NCBI GenBank assembly: GCA_963576475.1 | Contig: OY754967.1 | Location: forward strand, 27,611,095 to 27,675,094 | Direction: 5' to 3' | Source: Molanna angustata | Taxonomy: Eukaryota > Arthropoda > Insecta > Trichoptera > Molannidae | DNA: 64,000 bases | Shown: piece after piece, positions 32,214 through 43,815 of the stretch | Numbering within the stretch: position 1 is the first letter of the stretch | Layout: the number at the start of each line of letters is the position of its first letter | Translations under genes and position numbers: made by a program | Notes under the pieces: model-generated | The model's input: only the letters and a program-made list of their open reading frames with translations | Told to the model about the DNA's origin: nothing | Database searches by the model: none

Positions 32214-32545
32214 TCAAATTATGTTGTTGGACAAATATACCATCGTCTCTAGAGAGATGATGATTGGGAGCCTCATCTGTACAAAGAATGGGCGATGGAG
32301 ACATCCCGAAGGCGATTTTAAATGGTGCACCAAGGGGAAGAAGGAGATCTGGAAGGCGTAAGCTTCGGTTGTTGGACGGAGTTGGGAAGAATGCTCCATA
32401 GCAGAGGAGTGCTCCACTCTAGCACTCCAGAACTGGCGTGGCGCTGCGCAAAAACGACAATCATGGAGACGAACTCTACAGGAGGCCAAGACCCGACCTG
32501 GATTGTAGAGCTACGGATCATGATGATGATATTGTTGGAGAAAAA
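32214..32545 (+). pseudogene. LINE ORF2 C-terminal fragment
   Basis: Read across two frames this gives APRGRRRSGRRKLRLLDGV, then a stop-broken middle, then CALRKNDNHGDELYRRPRP and a stop near 32515, followed by CATGATGATGATATT as tail. The Arg/Gly-rich (G-R-P/R-R...W/L-D-x-V) end and ATG-repeat tail match the C-terminal tail of RTE-like ORF2 proteins. Clade assignment is inference. Confidence 0.5.
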
Positions 32546-32640
32546 TTAAACAATGCGTCTAGTCTTATTTATCTAGATTTAGAATTCACGGTTCGCAGTA
32601 TAAAAGTAGAAGTTGAATAATCAACACTTCTCAATATAAT

Positions 32641-32800
32641 ACCATAGCATACCATCACGCCCTTTCCCTATTTGGGGTAGGCAGAGAGAACTGAACCCCA
32701 GAATCTTCTCTCTTCATATGCATTTCTCGTTTCGTTCATGTCCATGCATCTTCTCATACACGCCCTTCTGTTATTCTTACTTCAAACGTCAGTAGAATAG
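32641..32800 (-). pseudogene. LINE 3' end, GTATG-tail family
   Basis: Minus strand: NRRACMRRCMDMNETRNAYE, then FWGSVLSAYPK, then a GGCGTGATGGTATGCTATGG end. It matches the C-terminus of the fragment at 36565-36935. 5'-truncated to about 150 bp. Confidence 0.6.
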
Positions 32801-32984
32801 CTTTCATAATTATTATTCGCTGCCAACCAATCCCCAAAATTGAAACTGAAGAAGAAAATGAAAGAAAAAGGTATATTTATTTTTATATTTATTAATTATT
32901 AAATCATTATTTTTTAATATTCATTTCAAATATATTTAATCTATAAACGTTCATTTATAAACACAATTAGTTCATACTAGAAAA

Positions 32985-33889
32985 ACACATGAGATCCAAC
33001 TGTCTATGGCGATAGAATGTGTAATGTGTATAGTGTAAGAATATGTAAGAATCCATGTATGTTATAAATATATATAAATAAACGTATCAAACTATGAACC
33101 TTTAATAAAGGAATAATTTAAGATATTTTGTTTTATATACAAAACATGTCAAGATAGTATAGTTGTGGATGTCAATCATTTTTTCCTACCCCGAATATGT
33201 ACATAGCTCGATGCTACATATTTATGTATGTATGGAGATTAAGTAGGTATTTATGTATGAATGGATAGTGTGTATTCTGCCATACAAATTTGTATGAAAC
33301 GTTATCGTCACTAAATATTTTTTTTTACATAAATTATATATCACAAACTTATATTAACATTTTTTTGTATAAATTTAATAAAGGGACGACATCGTTTCAT
33401 ACAAATTTGTATGCCAGAATACACGATATCTACGGGACTCTAAATAATTTGATACTTAATCTCCAAACCTACATACATACCATCAAGCTGTTCATATTCG
33501 GGGCAGGAAAAAAGGACTACCCTCACACTATCCCAACTTCTCATACATGTTTTGCATAGAAAACAAAATATCTTAAAATATCTAATAATTTGGATTTAAG
33601 GTTTTATAGTTTGGTATGTATTCTTAATAATAATAATAAACACTTCATTGCACCCTGCGCGAGTGACGAGTTTATTGCCACATGGCAATTTCTTCCAAAT
33701 AACCAGTGTTTCTAGCCCAGAAAAGCAACATTAGCGTGAGAAATAAATTTCAATAAATTTCTCTCCTGCTGGGGATCGAACCCGGGACGCCCGCACAGAA
33801 GACAAACAATACGCCCACACCGAATTCTTCAACTATAGGTACATACTATCGTTATCTACAGTTGGAACTCATGTGTAACATGCAACTAG
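32985..33889. repeat. Inverted pair of HLN 3' arms
   Basis: Left arm (about 32985-33316) is the HLN 3' part on the minus strand, starting ACATGAGATCCAACTGT; right arm (about 33371-33889) is the same part on the plus strand, ending CATGCAACTAG. A ~55-bp AT-rich spacer separates the inner ends, both near the CGTCACTAAAT / GACATCGTTTCATAC region. The right arm is longer only because of a SINE insert at 33626-33823. Confidence 0.75.
33626..33823 (-). repeat. SINE S1, full copy with TSD, inside HLN
   Basis: 198 bp between two copies of ATTCTT (33620-33625 and 33824-33829), exactly at a site that is uninterrupted (TATTCTTCAACTATA) in HLN copy C. On the minus strand: tRNA-like B box GGGTTCGATCCCC near the head, body with TTTATTTCTCACGC and AAACACTGGTTA, a GCCATGTGGC hairpin, GCGCAGGGTGCAATGAAGTG, and a (TTA)n tail. 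Textbook SINE structure. Confidence 0.85.
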
Positions 33890-34469
33890 TTTAATCAAAT
33901 CAATGTATTTTTTTATTCAATTTTACTATAGGTATATAAACCAAAACCTCAAACAGAATGAGGTACGAGGAATTTTCGTACACATATTGACAGATTTTGT
34001 ATAATATTGTGTGTTTCAATATGTTTATGCGACATTATACGTTGGACCAGCAATTTAAATTTGTATACATTCTGCATTTTGTAAAATTTTATGGTACTGC
34101 ACACATATTCAAAAGTCAATTTCGACGGTCAAATAGTGTTTCCAGCAATACGGTGATCTACCGAAATATACCATCGTAGAAGTTTAATTCAACGATTTTT
34201 GATGGGTTCTATTAGATTTTTGTGTGGGGCCATTAATTGTCCCCATACGCTAAACGGGTGGTGGTGGAGAATGAACAGAATACGAAGATATCAGTGAATT
34301 CACCCATGATATACTTTTCTAAAAGATGATGAGAATACGAATTAATAAAATGACCAATCATTTGTTGTGGAAAATGGCGCAGCGAATGTCTGGGTTTATT
34401 TGTTGGCGTTCTGTAATGAATAAAAATATTATGCGCAAGCACAAAGGCATTATATGGAGATAAGGACGC
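33890..34469. other. AT-rich stretch, one word shared with 47581
   Basis: No gene recognised. At 34420-34462 ATGAATAAAAATATTATGCG, CAAGCACAAAGGC and TATATGGAG recur at 47581-47622, in both cases just upstream of reverse transcriptase fragments. Confidence 0.35.
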
Positions 34470-34472
34470 TAA

Positions 34473-35243
34473 ATAAAATCATTCAAAAATTCAAAAAATC
34501 ATTCTTTAGTATTAAACGCTGCAAAGTCACAGTACTCGATATTTGGCACTAAGCAGAGGGTTAATAATTTTAATGAAAGATCCTTCAAACTTCTTATCAA
34601 TGGCACTGTATTGGAAAGACAAATGAATGTCAAGAACCTCGGTCTAATTTTTGATGCAAACCTTCGTTTTGAAGATCATATTCGTTCGAAGGCCAAACAT
34701 TGCTATTTCAGACTAAAAATTTTATATAGACTTCGCAAATACCTTGATGTGAATCTGAGAAAGTTGTTGATTGAATCCATTGTTCTGCCAATTCTTGATT
34801 ACTGTGATACAGTGTATGGACCATGTTTGTTGACCAAACATCAACGGATAGTCCAAAGAGTCCAAAACGCTTGCGCCAGATTTTGCTTCTCAATTCCTCG
34901 CAGGGCACATGTCTCACCATATTTGGTTGAAAATGGAATGTTGAACATGGCAAACCGACGGAAACTACACCTTTCTTGTCAGATGTATAAAGTGGTCCAA
35001 ATTAAAAAACCCAAATACTTGTTTGAAAGATTGGAATGGTCTGAAAGTGTTCACAACTATGGTACGAGGGCCAGGGGCTTCTTATTGCTTATTCCTAGGC
35101 ATAGAAGGGCAGAGTTTGAAGGCAGTTTCAAATACGCTGCAACAAAATGTTGGAATGACTTGCCTCCACCGCTAAAAGTAGCGGAAAAATTCTATTATTT
35201 CAAAGAGAATTGTCGAGCAATGCTTCTGGCCTCGCAATCATAG
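34473..35243 (+). pseudogene. Jockey/CR1-type reverse transcriptase, thumb and C-terminus
   Basis: The longest clean non-LTR frame here. It is open from 34473 (stop at 34470-34472) to the TAG at 35241-35243; the ATG at 34611 is internal, since the protein-like sequence begins at about 34509 with NAAKSQYSIFGTKQRVN. Then NVKNLGLIFDANLRFEDHI (the KxLG...D motif after the RT palm), a thumb-like stretch with LLIESIVLPILDYCDTVYGP and QRVQNACARFC, a C-terminal ISPY-type segment (HVSPYLVENGM), and RTRARGF...CWNDLPPPLK...F at the end. The RT catalytic palm is missing: 5'-truncated. About 250 codons with no break suggest a young copy. Clade is either CR1/Jockey-like or close; undetermined. Confidence 0.75.
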
Positions 35244-35636
35244 TGTGAAGTATGTATGAATTAATGTGTATTTATGTGTGTTGGTGTGTATAAATAAATG
35301 TGTGTATATATGTATGTGCGTGCATGTACATTTATGTATTTGTGAATATTTATATATGTGTATTTTAGGAGCATTTTTTTGTATTTTTTGTATTTATTTT
35401 GCATATAAATAAAGTAGACCTTGTATAGATAATAAAATATTATACCTACATAAGCAATAGGATCATGCTGAAAATCAGCTGCTGGGGGGCTTGCCTTCCA
35501 GCAACATAGCTGAGCATGGTCCTTTTGAGTCAGAAAGATTGTTTTTCTGTATATTAATTTTTATATGTCTGTGTTTTTGTATGCAAACTCCTTTTTTGTC
35601 TCAATAAATGTTTATTTATTTATTATTTATTTAAAT
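35244..35636 (+). other. Probable 3' UTR and tail of the same retrotransposon
   Basis: A TG/TA-rich tract (35265-35400) is followed by TAATATTATACCTACATAAG, GGGGGGCTTGCCTTCCAGCA with CATGGTCCTTTTGAGTC, and an end CAATAAATGTTTATTTATT, then TATTTATT. A poly-adenylation signal and (ATTT)n end fit the 3' terminus of a jockey/CR1-like element. Confidence 0.5.
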
Positions 35637-35885
35637 ATATCTTCATGGGGTAAGAGAACCAAAATGTGGATAAGAATGCAGAAATTCATCACCCTGGAAC
35701 TGGATGGGACATAGTGGGCGACCAAAACAGGGAAGGAGAAATGTTGGACGTTCTCAGCTATGGTGATCAGATTGTATAAAGGGAAAGGCAGGCAATGATT
35801 GGTTACAGTGTGCCCAGGATGAGTGGAAAAAGAGCGTGGAGACCTATGTTCAACTCTTGACTCGGACTGGCTGATGATGATATTG
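35637..35885 (+). pseudogene. LINE ORF2 C-terminal fragment
   Basis: Frame reads WNWMGHSGRPKQGRRNVGRS, QLWWSDCIKGKAGNDWLQCA, QDEWKKSVETYVQLLTRTG and a stop near 35873, then GATGATGATATTG. Same ending as the copies at 37743-38415 and 49790-50150 (GRP..R...W.DDI...AG..W...AQD...W). 5'-truncated. Confidence 0.65.
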
Positions 35886-36564
35886 ATACACTATTACATA
35901 GAATGAAAACATAGCCATAAAGTTAATTATATAAAGCTAATGATATAAGATGTGCTGCCTGAGTCGATACATGTGCTGAATTGAGAATTTTATGAACATT
36001 AGTGCACTGATGTCTTTATAGTCAAATAACTATTAATTGATTTACAAATAACTGCATTCTATAAATGGTGTGTATCTTCACAGTTGATTTGACTCAGATA
36101 CGAGTACACAGTAAATATACAATATGTTAACATACAATTATTATCCGTAGATACTTATCTATACCAAGATAAAAAACAGATTTGAAAATTTTGTAAAATT
36201 ATGTAAAATATTGTTTCTGTATTTTAATAAGATCAGTTTGTAAATATTTTCGAAATACTGTCGATTTTTCGGTCCAGTCAGGAAAAATGAGGTATTCCTG
36301 GAAAACTAGTTATTATATTAGTGACCGTTGAAGGTAGACGAGGTAAATAAGAAATATTCATTTGATGGGCAAATTAATTTAATGTTTTGACTTACATTGA
36401 CTTGGTCGGGGATCAGGAGAAAAGAATAAAAACATTTTTAAGAGACAGTCTTATTTAGAAGCAGGCAAACTTAAGAAAGAAATAAAAAATCTGGTGACGC
36501 GAAAAAATAACAAGTGGAAAATATGAAAACGAGTTCCCAATATCAGACATGAATTATAAAATTA
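35886..36564. other. AT-rich stretch, nothing recognised
   Basis: No supported feature. Confidence 0.3.
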
Positions 36565-36935
36565 TATAAATACATACATATATACCATCACGCCATATCC
36601 CTTACGGGGTAAGCAGAGAGAACCGAGCGCCATACTCCTCTATTTTTACATACATTCCTAGCTTCCTTTACATCCATGCATCGTCTCATACATGCTCGTC
36701 GATTATTCAAGCTTCTTATATTTCCTTCTTTCAAAATATCATTCACATGGTCATGCCATCCCTTTCTGGGGCGGCCCCTACTATTCACTCCATCTCTTAC
36801 ACCCATGTATATTTTTTTGATCAGTCGTTCATCATTCATTCTTTCAACATGTCCAAACCACCTCAAGGAATTATATATGCAAGCTTTTAATTTTAACAGA
36901 AAATTTATAATAGTCACATGATTGAAATATGAAGA
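36565..36935 (-). pseudogene. LINE ORF2 C-terminus, GTATG-tail family, best copy
   Basis: Open minus-strand frame of about 116 codons: SLRWFGHVERMNDERLIKKI, YMGVRDGVNSRGRPRKGWHD, HVNDILKEGNIRSLNNRRAC, MRRCMDVKEARNVCKNRGVW, RSVLSAYPVRDMA and stop at 36588-36590, then GTGATGGTATATATGTATG. This is the cleanest example of the family found also at 18800, 20310, 32641 and 48930; RT catalytic parts are absent. The frame before about 36890 (LLKLKACIYNS) is no longer clearly homologous. Confidence 0.7.
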
Positions 36936-37742
36936 CACAGATTAAAAAAAAAAACTTCTGAGAAATATTCTGAAATAAATTATGCAATTTGGTTTCGCTT
37001 TGATTTATTCATACTTACATTTTCAGTTCTGAGAAGCTCTTCTTAACTTTAATTTAAATTTGTCAATTGAAAAATAAAAAAATATGAATTGCAATAAAAG
37101 GAAGTAATACAAAAGTAAAAATATTTGTAGATAAGTAGGTACCTACCTATGCTATAGGAGCGCATCATATTATTATGTAAATCTGAATTTTTCTTAGCTT
37201 AATTCAAAGTGTAAGTCAAAAAAGGACATGGAAATATTTTTATGTGATCAAAACGTAAAAAATACAGTTTGATAAAATAAAACAGATGCCGAAACAATAG
37301 CATAGTAAAACTACCTTAAGTTATGCGTCAATTCAACAAAAATATAAGCAATTTTGAAACTACATAATATTATGTAATATATTATGTAGGAATATTTCAA
37401 GACATCAAGGACGAACAATGCGTGAATGTACGTAGATGTACCCATTGGCTCTCAATTCATTTTGTCTACTTTTTAAGGGACTTATCGAGATCAGACAATA
37501 ATGATGTATAGATATTTTGGATTATAATCTGAAAATATAAAATAAGTACCTACCATTAAACATATTGACTGTATAAAAGATAAGAGGTATCTTCTATTCA
37601 ATGGCGTGAAAATAACTACGGTTCATAAAACAACAAATTTCATTATATGGACTTAATACTCGTTAAAATAAACGAGGAAAATTGTGATAAAATCAGACAA
37701 TTTTCTATTTCAAATTATATTGATTAAAGAAATATAGGTATA
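36936..37742. other. AT-rich stretch, nothing recognised
   Basis: No supported feature. Confidence 0.3.
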
Positions 37743-38415
37743 TTAAAATTATGAGTAACGCAGAAGAGTCCTTCCCCATCATAATAGATGGGAGTGAAAA
37801 TTGAAAGAGTAGACAGACACATATATCTAGGCCATACCGCGATGCTTGCCAAAGAAAATCAAGAGGCAGAAATAGAGAGAAGACGTGGCCTTGCCTGGGC
37901 AGCTTTTGGAAAATTATCATACATTCTGAAATCCCGTAAATACTCCCATTATTTGAAAAAGAAGCTATTTGATGCATGTATTCTCCCAGTGCTTACTTAT
38001 GGAATGGAAACATCGGTCCTAACAAAAAGAATAATGCACAAGCTGTTAGTGACACAGAGCTATGGAGAGAAAGTTGCTGGGTATTTCAATAAGGGACAGA
38101 ATTCAGAATGTCATGATTAGACAAAGAACCAAAGTAGCCGATGTAGCGGAAAGGGTCGCTGGTCTTAAGTGGAGCTGGGCTGGGCATATTGCCAGATTCC
38201 AGGATTCACGATGGACCAAAAAGACCTTAGAATGGCGACCGAGAACAAGCCGAAGAGGTGTCGGCAGACCCCAGGCAAGGTGGTCTGATGACATCAAGAA
38301 ATGTGCCGGAGGGAGATGGATGCAGTGTGCCCAAGACAGGGAGTTGTGGAGGATCAAGGGGGAGGCCTATGTCCAAGAATGGATGAAAACAGGCTGAAGT
38401 AGAAGAAGAAGAAGA
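37743..38415 (+). pseudogene. LINE ORF2 C-terminal region, GAA-tailed
   Basis: Two overlapping frames. 37788-38060: VKIERVDRHIYLGHTAMLAK, EAEIERRRGLAWAAFGKLSY, KLFDACILPVLTYGMETSVL. Then, shifted near 38070, ERKLLGISIRDRIQNVMIRQ, RTKVADVAERVAGLKWSWAG, HIARFQD, GRPQARWSDDIKKCAGGRWM, AQDRELWRIKGEAYVQEWMK and stop at 38394-38396. Tail GAAGAAGAAGAAGG. A short AGGTATAT occurs at both sides (37735-37742 and 38416 on), a possible target-site duplication. This is a recognisable endonuclease-reverse-transcriptase C-terminal tail; the palm domain is missing. Confidence 0.75.
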
Positions 38416-38423
38416 AGGTATAT

Positions 38424-38799
38424 ATATTTTAATAGCAACATAAAATTCGAGTATTTTAATGGTTAGTTTGGAAACTAATATTTTAAATATATTAATGAAA
38501 GGCAAATACATACATACCGTGACGATTTGATTCATAAGTGGATATGATTTAGTTTGAATTGTGTTTAATCGGTGTTAGTGATATCCCAATATTAAATGAG
38601 AATTATACATGAGATTACTTGTAAGTAAGTATTTGAAATTATAAACAATTGATAAGAGATGTTTACTAATAAAACATTGTATCAAATAAATTAATTAATC
38701 TAATATTTAATTGGAGGTTTTATAATTGTAGTAGATTCGAAAAAATAAATTACTTAACACAAGATCTAGACAGAGTTTTGATATTTTACTTTATAACAA
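38424..38799. other. AT-rich stretch, nothing recognised
   Basis: No supported feature. Confidence 0.3.
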
Positions 38800-38930
38800 C
38801 TACTTACATACTTACCGTACAACTCCAGCAGAGCTTTAGCCTACTGAACAATGGATTTCCACGCCTTCGTGTCAGAAGCAACGGACTCCCAGTCATCACA
38901 AGTATTCAACACATTCAGATTTCAGGTCAT
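38800..38930 (-). pseudogene. LINE 3'-end scrap
   Basis: Minus strand reads DDWESVASDTKAWKSIVQ, a stop, AKALLELYG and then a GGTAAGTATGTAAGTAG tail, the pattern of a non-LTR ORF2 terminus with an AAGT/GTAAG-type tail. Only about 40 codons remain. Confidence 0.45.
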
Positions 38931-39644
38931 TGTCCATCAATCTATGTCTAAAATTTAAAAACGATTTCGATGAAGATTAACAAGAAAAAACGTTAAAAGG
39001 ATTAAATTTTTCTGTCAGTCTCAAATATGCGTCAGATCATATGTGAAAGATCCGCCATTTTGAAATATGACGCTTGGTATGACGCGCTAGTCTAGCGTTA
39101 AATAACCTCTCGAACCGTCCTAACTTGACGTCTACTAAATAAAGGTGTAACAAAAATATTTACGGTTTATAAGTAAACTTTTAGATAATTTAAGTTTATA
39201 AGTAAGACGGTTAGTTTTTATGTGTTGTTAAATGTGACTCACTTCAAAAGACGAGAAATTTATTGTGTATTGTTTTTTAAACAAATTAATAAATAAAATA
39301 AAAAGATAATACATTTGATTATATTAAATTAAGAACAAAATAAACTTCGATTTAAAATACAAAATTATCAATGTGGATATTGTTGACTTGGTTTCGATGT
39401 AAAATTGAGTATTGGAAGGTAGAGGCGCCTGGAGCTGTAATTTGTGAATGCACTGAGTGTGGGAGTAGTTGGGAGTTGGTTAAAGGGATGAATGTTTGTT
39501 AGTGGTGTGGGGTATTTTCCACTCGGGATGTAGTGTCAATAAAGGCAGTGGATATATTCGTACCAATCAAACTGTAAACCCAATGCATAATGCCGGGCTT
39601 AATTTGAAAAAAATAATCTGCCTCGTATAATGGTCTTTATGTTT
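38931..39644. other. AT-rich stretch, nothing recognised
   Basis: A slightly GC-richer patch at 39040-39125 (repeated GACGC/GCG words, CGCTAGTCTAGCG palindrome) is the only feature noted. Confidence 0.3.
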
Positions 39645-40748
39645 TCCAACTGTCGATTCGTTCAAGAGAATGAAATTCTATTGAAGGAAGAGGCAGTTAA
39701 AATCCAAGATGCGTGTACGAAGGAACATTTTGTATGGCGTAGTGGACTTTTTGCATGATAAAACCACCAACTTAGAGGCTTCGCAGCATATATGTTCCCA
39801 TACATGGATTTACTCAGAATTCGGAGTAGAACATTTTATGTGAGTTTTGTGTGTGCCTGTGTGTGTGTCCCTCCCCCTTTATAACTTTTGATCCGCTTAA
39901 TTTACAGAGCCGAAAATTTCTGTTTCAGTCAGGGTTTATCAACTTTTGAAATTTTGGTTTATTTTTCCATATATCTCAGAAACCATAAAAGCTAGAACGC
40001 TGAAAATTGGTATAAACATAAACAAAATGACAAATACAAAATCTTAAATAAGTTTTTTCAAAAAAATTCCAGGGTTTCTCGAACATATTTTATTAAGAAA
40101 AATTTATTTTTTTATGATAAATTTATGAGATTAACTGCCTATATTTCCCATTTTTTAAAAATATCAAAAAAAGCAAAAAAAAACACCCAAACTAGATTAT
40201 TGAATTTTCTATAAAAAATATTAGCATTGTATTAGCACATCTCAAATTTTTTTTAACAATTATTATAAAAATTGAATTGAGTGACGACATTGCTTCATAC
40301 AATTTGTATGGCAGTCGCCTACACACAATATTTTCTTTCTTCTGGGTCACAATCCTAGGATTGGTCTGCACCAAACACTCGATCTTTTCACTTAACTCTA
40401 TCGTCCGCCAGTCTCTTCATTTCTTTGTAGCTGCTACAGCGCATGTCACCGATTATCTGGTCTATATACACAATAATATCTAAGAAGACTTAATTGTTTG
40501 GTAGTAATCTTCAAACATACATACATACCATCATGCTGTTTTCATATTCTGGGTAGGATCAAAGGACTGACCTCCATACTATCCTATCTTGACATACATA
40601 CCTAGGTACATGTGTTGTATAGAAAACCAAATATCTAAAAATATTAAATAATTTGTATTTATGGGTTTATACTTTGGTACCTACTTATTCTTCAACTATA
40701 CATACTATCGCTATCGACAGTTGGATCTCATGTGTTACAAGCAATTAG
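39645..40748 (+). mobile_element. HLN copy E, with internal insert
   Basis: Plus-strand copy from TCCAACTGTCGATTCG to CAATTAG at 40748 (terminus mutated from CTAG). The 5' palindrome has decayed (TTCAAGAGAATGAAATTCT). Inner repeat ATCGACAGTTGG is intact near 40714-40725. Relative to copies C and D, about 140 bp are inserted at roughly 40330-40475, followed by a repeated TACACAATA word, so the insert may carry a short target-site duplication. Confidence 0.6.
40330..40475. other. Unclassified insert within HLN copy E
   Basis: GC-richer than the host element; starts TTTCTTTCTTCTGGGTCAC and ends CACCGATTATCTGGTCTATA. ACACAATAT precedes it and ACACAATAATATC follows it. On the minus strand it could be a scrap of LINE coding sequence, but no motif was recognised. 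Confidence 0.45.
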
Positions 40749-40854
40749 TTGTATGTTAAAGTATCTGCGTAGTATATCATATATTATTCTGTATAACTAG
40801 TCAGTAAGTGTAGTGTTTGTTATGATAAAATGGTATAAACGCCTGTTTTTTTTA

Positions 40855-41135
40855 TTTAAAAAGGCATGCCTTTTCTACGTGTATGTAACTGAACTAAACG
40901 GCAGGACCAATTTTGATGAATTTTTATGCGTGTGTTTGAGTGGGACCCTGGATAATTTATATTCACAGTTTGAATAAAAAAATGTTACAGTAGAAAACAA
41001 TAATAATAAAAAAACATGTCGAAAAATATACGCCAGGTATTATGCAAACAGTATAACTTGTAAGATATACAATAAAATGCGAAACAGGAGTTTTATCAGG
41101 CCAACGTTCGGGCAGGACGTCTGTCGGGTCCGATA
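40855..41135 (+). mobile_element. Decayed Helitron-like fragment
   Basis: Contains the palindrome AAAAGGCATGCCTTTT (40859-40876), a GGACCAATTTTGATGAAT.TTT block typical of arthropod dispersed repeats, and an end GGCAGGACGTCTGTCGGGTC then CGATAGT. The last words resemble the 3' hairpin and CTAGT terminus of insect Helitrons with one change (ATAG). Recognised from general pattern; termini not proven. Confidence 0.35.
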
Positions 41136-43014
41136 GTGTACTCATGTATTAAAACGAGTTTAAAATAGAAGAAAATAAAATGATATGTGATTTTATTTTG
41201 CGTTGGTAATATGAAAAAAATATTATACGAATCTTAAATAAATGTTACATATTTATTAACATGTATGTATGTAACAGTTCACGTTATGTATAGGTAAAAA
41301 TATAAATGAAAAAGTCAAATTATAATATGAACTACGAGAAACTATAAAATAAAACTACAGGAAGCACCAATTAGATACTATATTATATTTTTGTTAAAAT
41401 CTGAAAAAAAATAATTTGTAATTGTGATGACAAAACATATTTATTTCAAAAATGAAAGCAAAAAAATATTTAACATTAATAAGCCTGTTTACCAAAACGT
41501 GCGTTATTATTGTACGTTTTTAAAGATTTTTTATACGAATCTTTTAGAACGCTACGAACGCTGTAGTTTAGAACGAACAGACTTATAGAACGAACGCTAC
41601 GAACGTAAATCCGGAATAAAACTGATTCCAACGGTAGGGATTGTTTACTATGATGTACTGATAAGTAATATTATGCATTGATAATAATTAAAAATCAGTC
41701 TTTGTTCAACAAAAAAAAACAAAAAAATATGAATAATGTACAGAGAAATATATTATTATTTAGCTGTCAAAACTACGTATTGTATTCCTCTTTGTATTAC
41801 ATGAATTATAATCATTCTAATTATTTATGTGGTTAGAAATATATATTGAAAGTAACGCAACTATCCCGGTTTGCGTTCAGTTTATTACAAAGTTAGCTGT
41901 TGCATAATACCAACATATTATTGTAGTTTAAAATTTTCCTTGTTTTTGTATTAAATCAGCTCAAGTTTCGTTTACATAATGCAATAATAACGCTCAAAAT
42001 GTTGTTGCCTTGTATAACAGATATAATCCAATAAACAAATTTGTTTATTTTCAAAATTATCTACACCACAACGTTATAAAACTAGAATGCAAAATGTTCG
42101 TCCTGGTAAAACTTTGAATGCACAAAACGAAATAAACTTTTGTTTGTTGTAACAGCTGGAGTAACATGTAATAAAATTATCCGTTGCTTTAAATACTGTG
42201 GACTTTATTAAACATTCTACTTAATAGAGATTGAGTTTGAATTAAAATAAATAACGTGTTACATATGTAAACTACTTAATTTTAGTACAAAGAATAATAA
42301 TATATGTAAATGTCCCGAAAATTAACTCAAGAAAAATAATTTGTAGATTTTTTCTTTGTGTAAAATAAAATATTATTTGATAATGCTTATGAAGGTAAGT
42401 ATATTATGTCCATAGCGTTTTCCACCTTGTGAAAATGAATTGATTATTCGGATATACTTTTTGAGTGTTTTATTAGGCAATAGAGTATTTATCGTACATA
42501 TTGGTCGATAAAGTCATAACGACATAATATATAAGTACTTGTATATTTACAAATCTAGGATATAGAACCATATTAATTTATACTTGTCGGGTAAACAGTA
42601 ATAGTTAGTCTTAAATTAACTACACATTTGAACTTAATTTAAAAGTGAATACCTAATTAAAAACGAAATATATATTTATTTCAATTAATCTTTCGTAGAT
42701 TCGGGATTGCGTATGTATCAATAAGCTAACAAAAATGTAGCGAAGCGTATTAATTTATGAGAATTTAGTGAGTTCTAATAGCGAAATGGAGAGTATTCGT
42801 TGGATCTCAGATATACTAAACATTTTATAGATATATGAATAAGGTTCTTAATAATTACTTTCTTGAAAATTAAATGGCATTAAAACGAATATATAATTTA
42901 GTTAAAATATATTATTTTCATTTGAAGTCGACAAATCATCTACCAAACTCAAATGTAATAATTGTATATAATTTGGCATTTTAAGCAATATATTTAAGAT
43001 TTAGTATTCAACTG
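41136..43014. other. Long AT-rich stretch, nothing recognised
   Basis: Nearly 1.9 kb without a supportable gene. A direct repeat GAACGCTACGAACG at about 41547 and 41590 was the only local structure noted. Confidence 0.3.
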
Positions 43015-43790
43015 TAGGTACTCTAACTTATGATTACGAGAAGGAATACAGACTATAGTGGTATAAATAGAACTGATGACTGGGGTATTCAAACTAATCT
43101 GCATAATGGATTAATAGTGGTATCAATATGAACTAACGACTGGGGAACTAAAACTAATCCACATAATGTATTAATAGTGGTATCAATATGAACTGATGAC
43201 TGGGGACCTAAAACTAATCCGTATAATAGATAAATAGTGGTATCAATATAAATTGACGACTGGGGTGATAAATCTAATCCGCATTATGGATTGATAATGG
43301 TATCCATATGAACTAACGGCTGGGGAACTAAAACTAATGAATTAATAGTGGTATCAATATGAACTGACGACTGGGTAACTAAAATTAATCCGCATAATGG
43401 ATTAATAGTGGTATCAACACAGGTATCAATATAAACTGGCGACTGGGGTTATAAAACTAATCCGCATTGTGGATTTGTGGATTGATAGTGGCATTAATAT
43501 GAACTGACGACTGGGGAACTACATAAAACTCATTCGAATTCGGGATTGATAGTGATATCAATATGAACTGACGACTGGAGTTATAAAACTAATTCGCATT
43601 GTGGATTGATAATGGTATTAATATGAATTGACGACTGGGGTAGTAAAACTTATTCGCATTGTGGATTGATAGTGGTATCAATATGAACTGACGACCGGGG
43701 TAAGTAAACTAGTTCGCATAATGGGTTAATAGTGGTATTAATATGAACTGAAGACTGGATTAATAAAACACATAAACTAAATGTCGTCAG
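43015..43790 (+). repeat. ~60-bp minisatellite, about 12 diverged units
   Basis: Unit: ACTGACGACTGGGG.A.TAAA, ACTAATCCGCATAATGGATT, AATAGTGGTATCAATATGA. CTGATGACTGG/CTAACGACTGG marks start at 43072, 43132, 43192, 43252, 43312 (exact 60-bp steps), then spacing varies (50-70) as units shorten or gain bases to about 43760. Units differ by 10-20%, so the array is old. No coding. Confidence 0.9.
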
Positions 43791-43815
43791 TTCATATTGA
43801 TTCCACTATAGTCTC
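43783..43815 (-). repeat. Inverted half-unit closing the minisatellite
   Basis: GTCGTCAGTTCATATTGATT then CCACTATAG is the reverse complement of the array's own unit. The last direct unit and this copy can pair as a hairpin. Confidence 0.75.
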
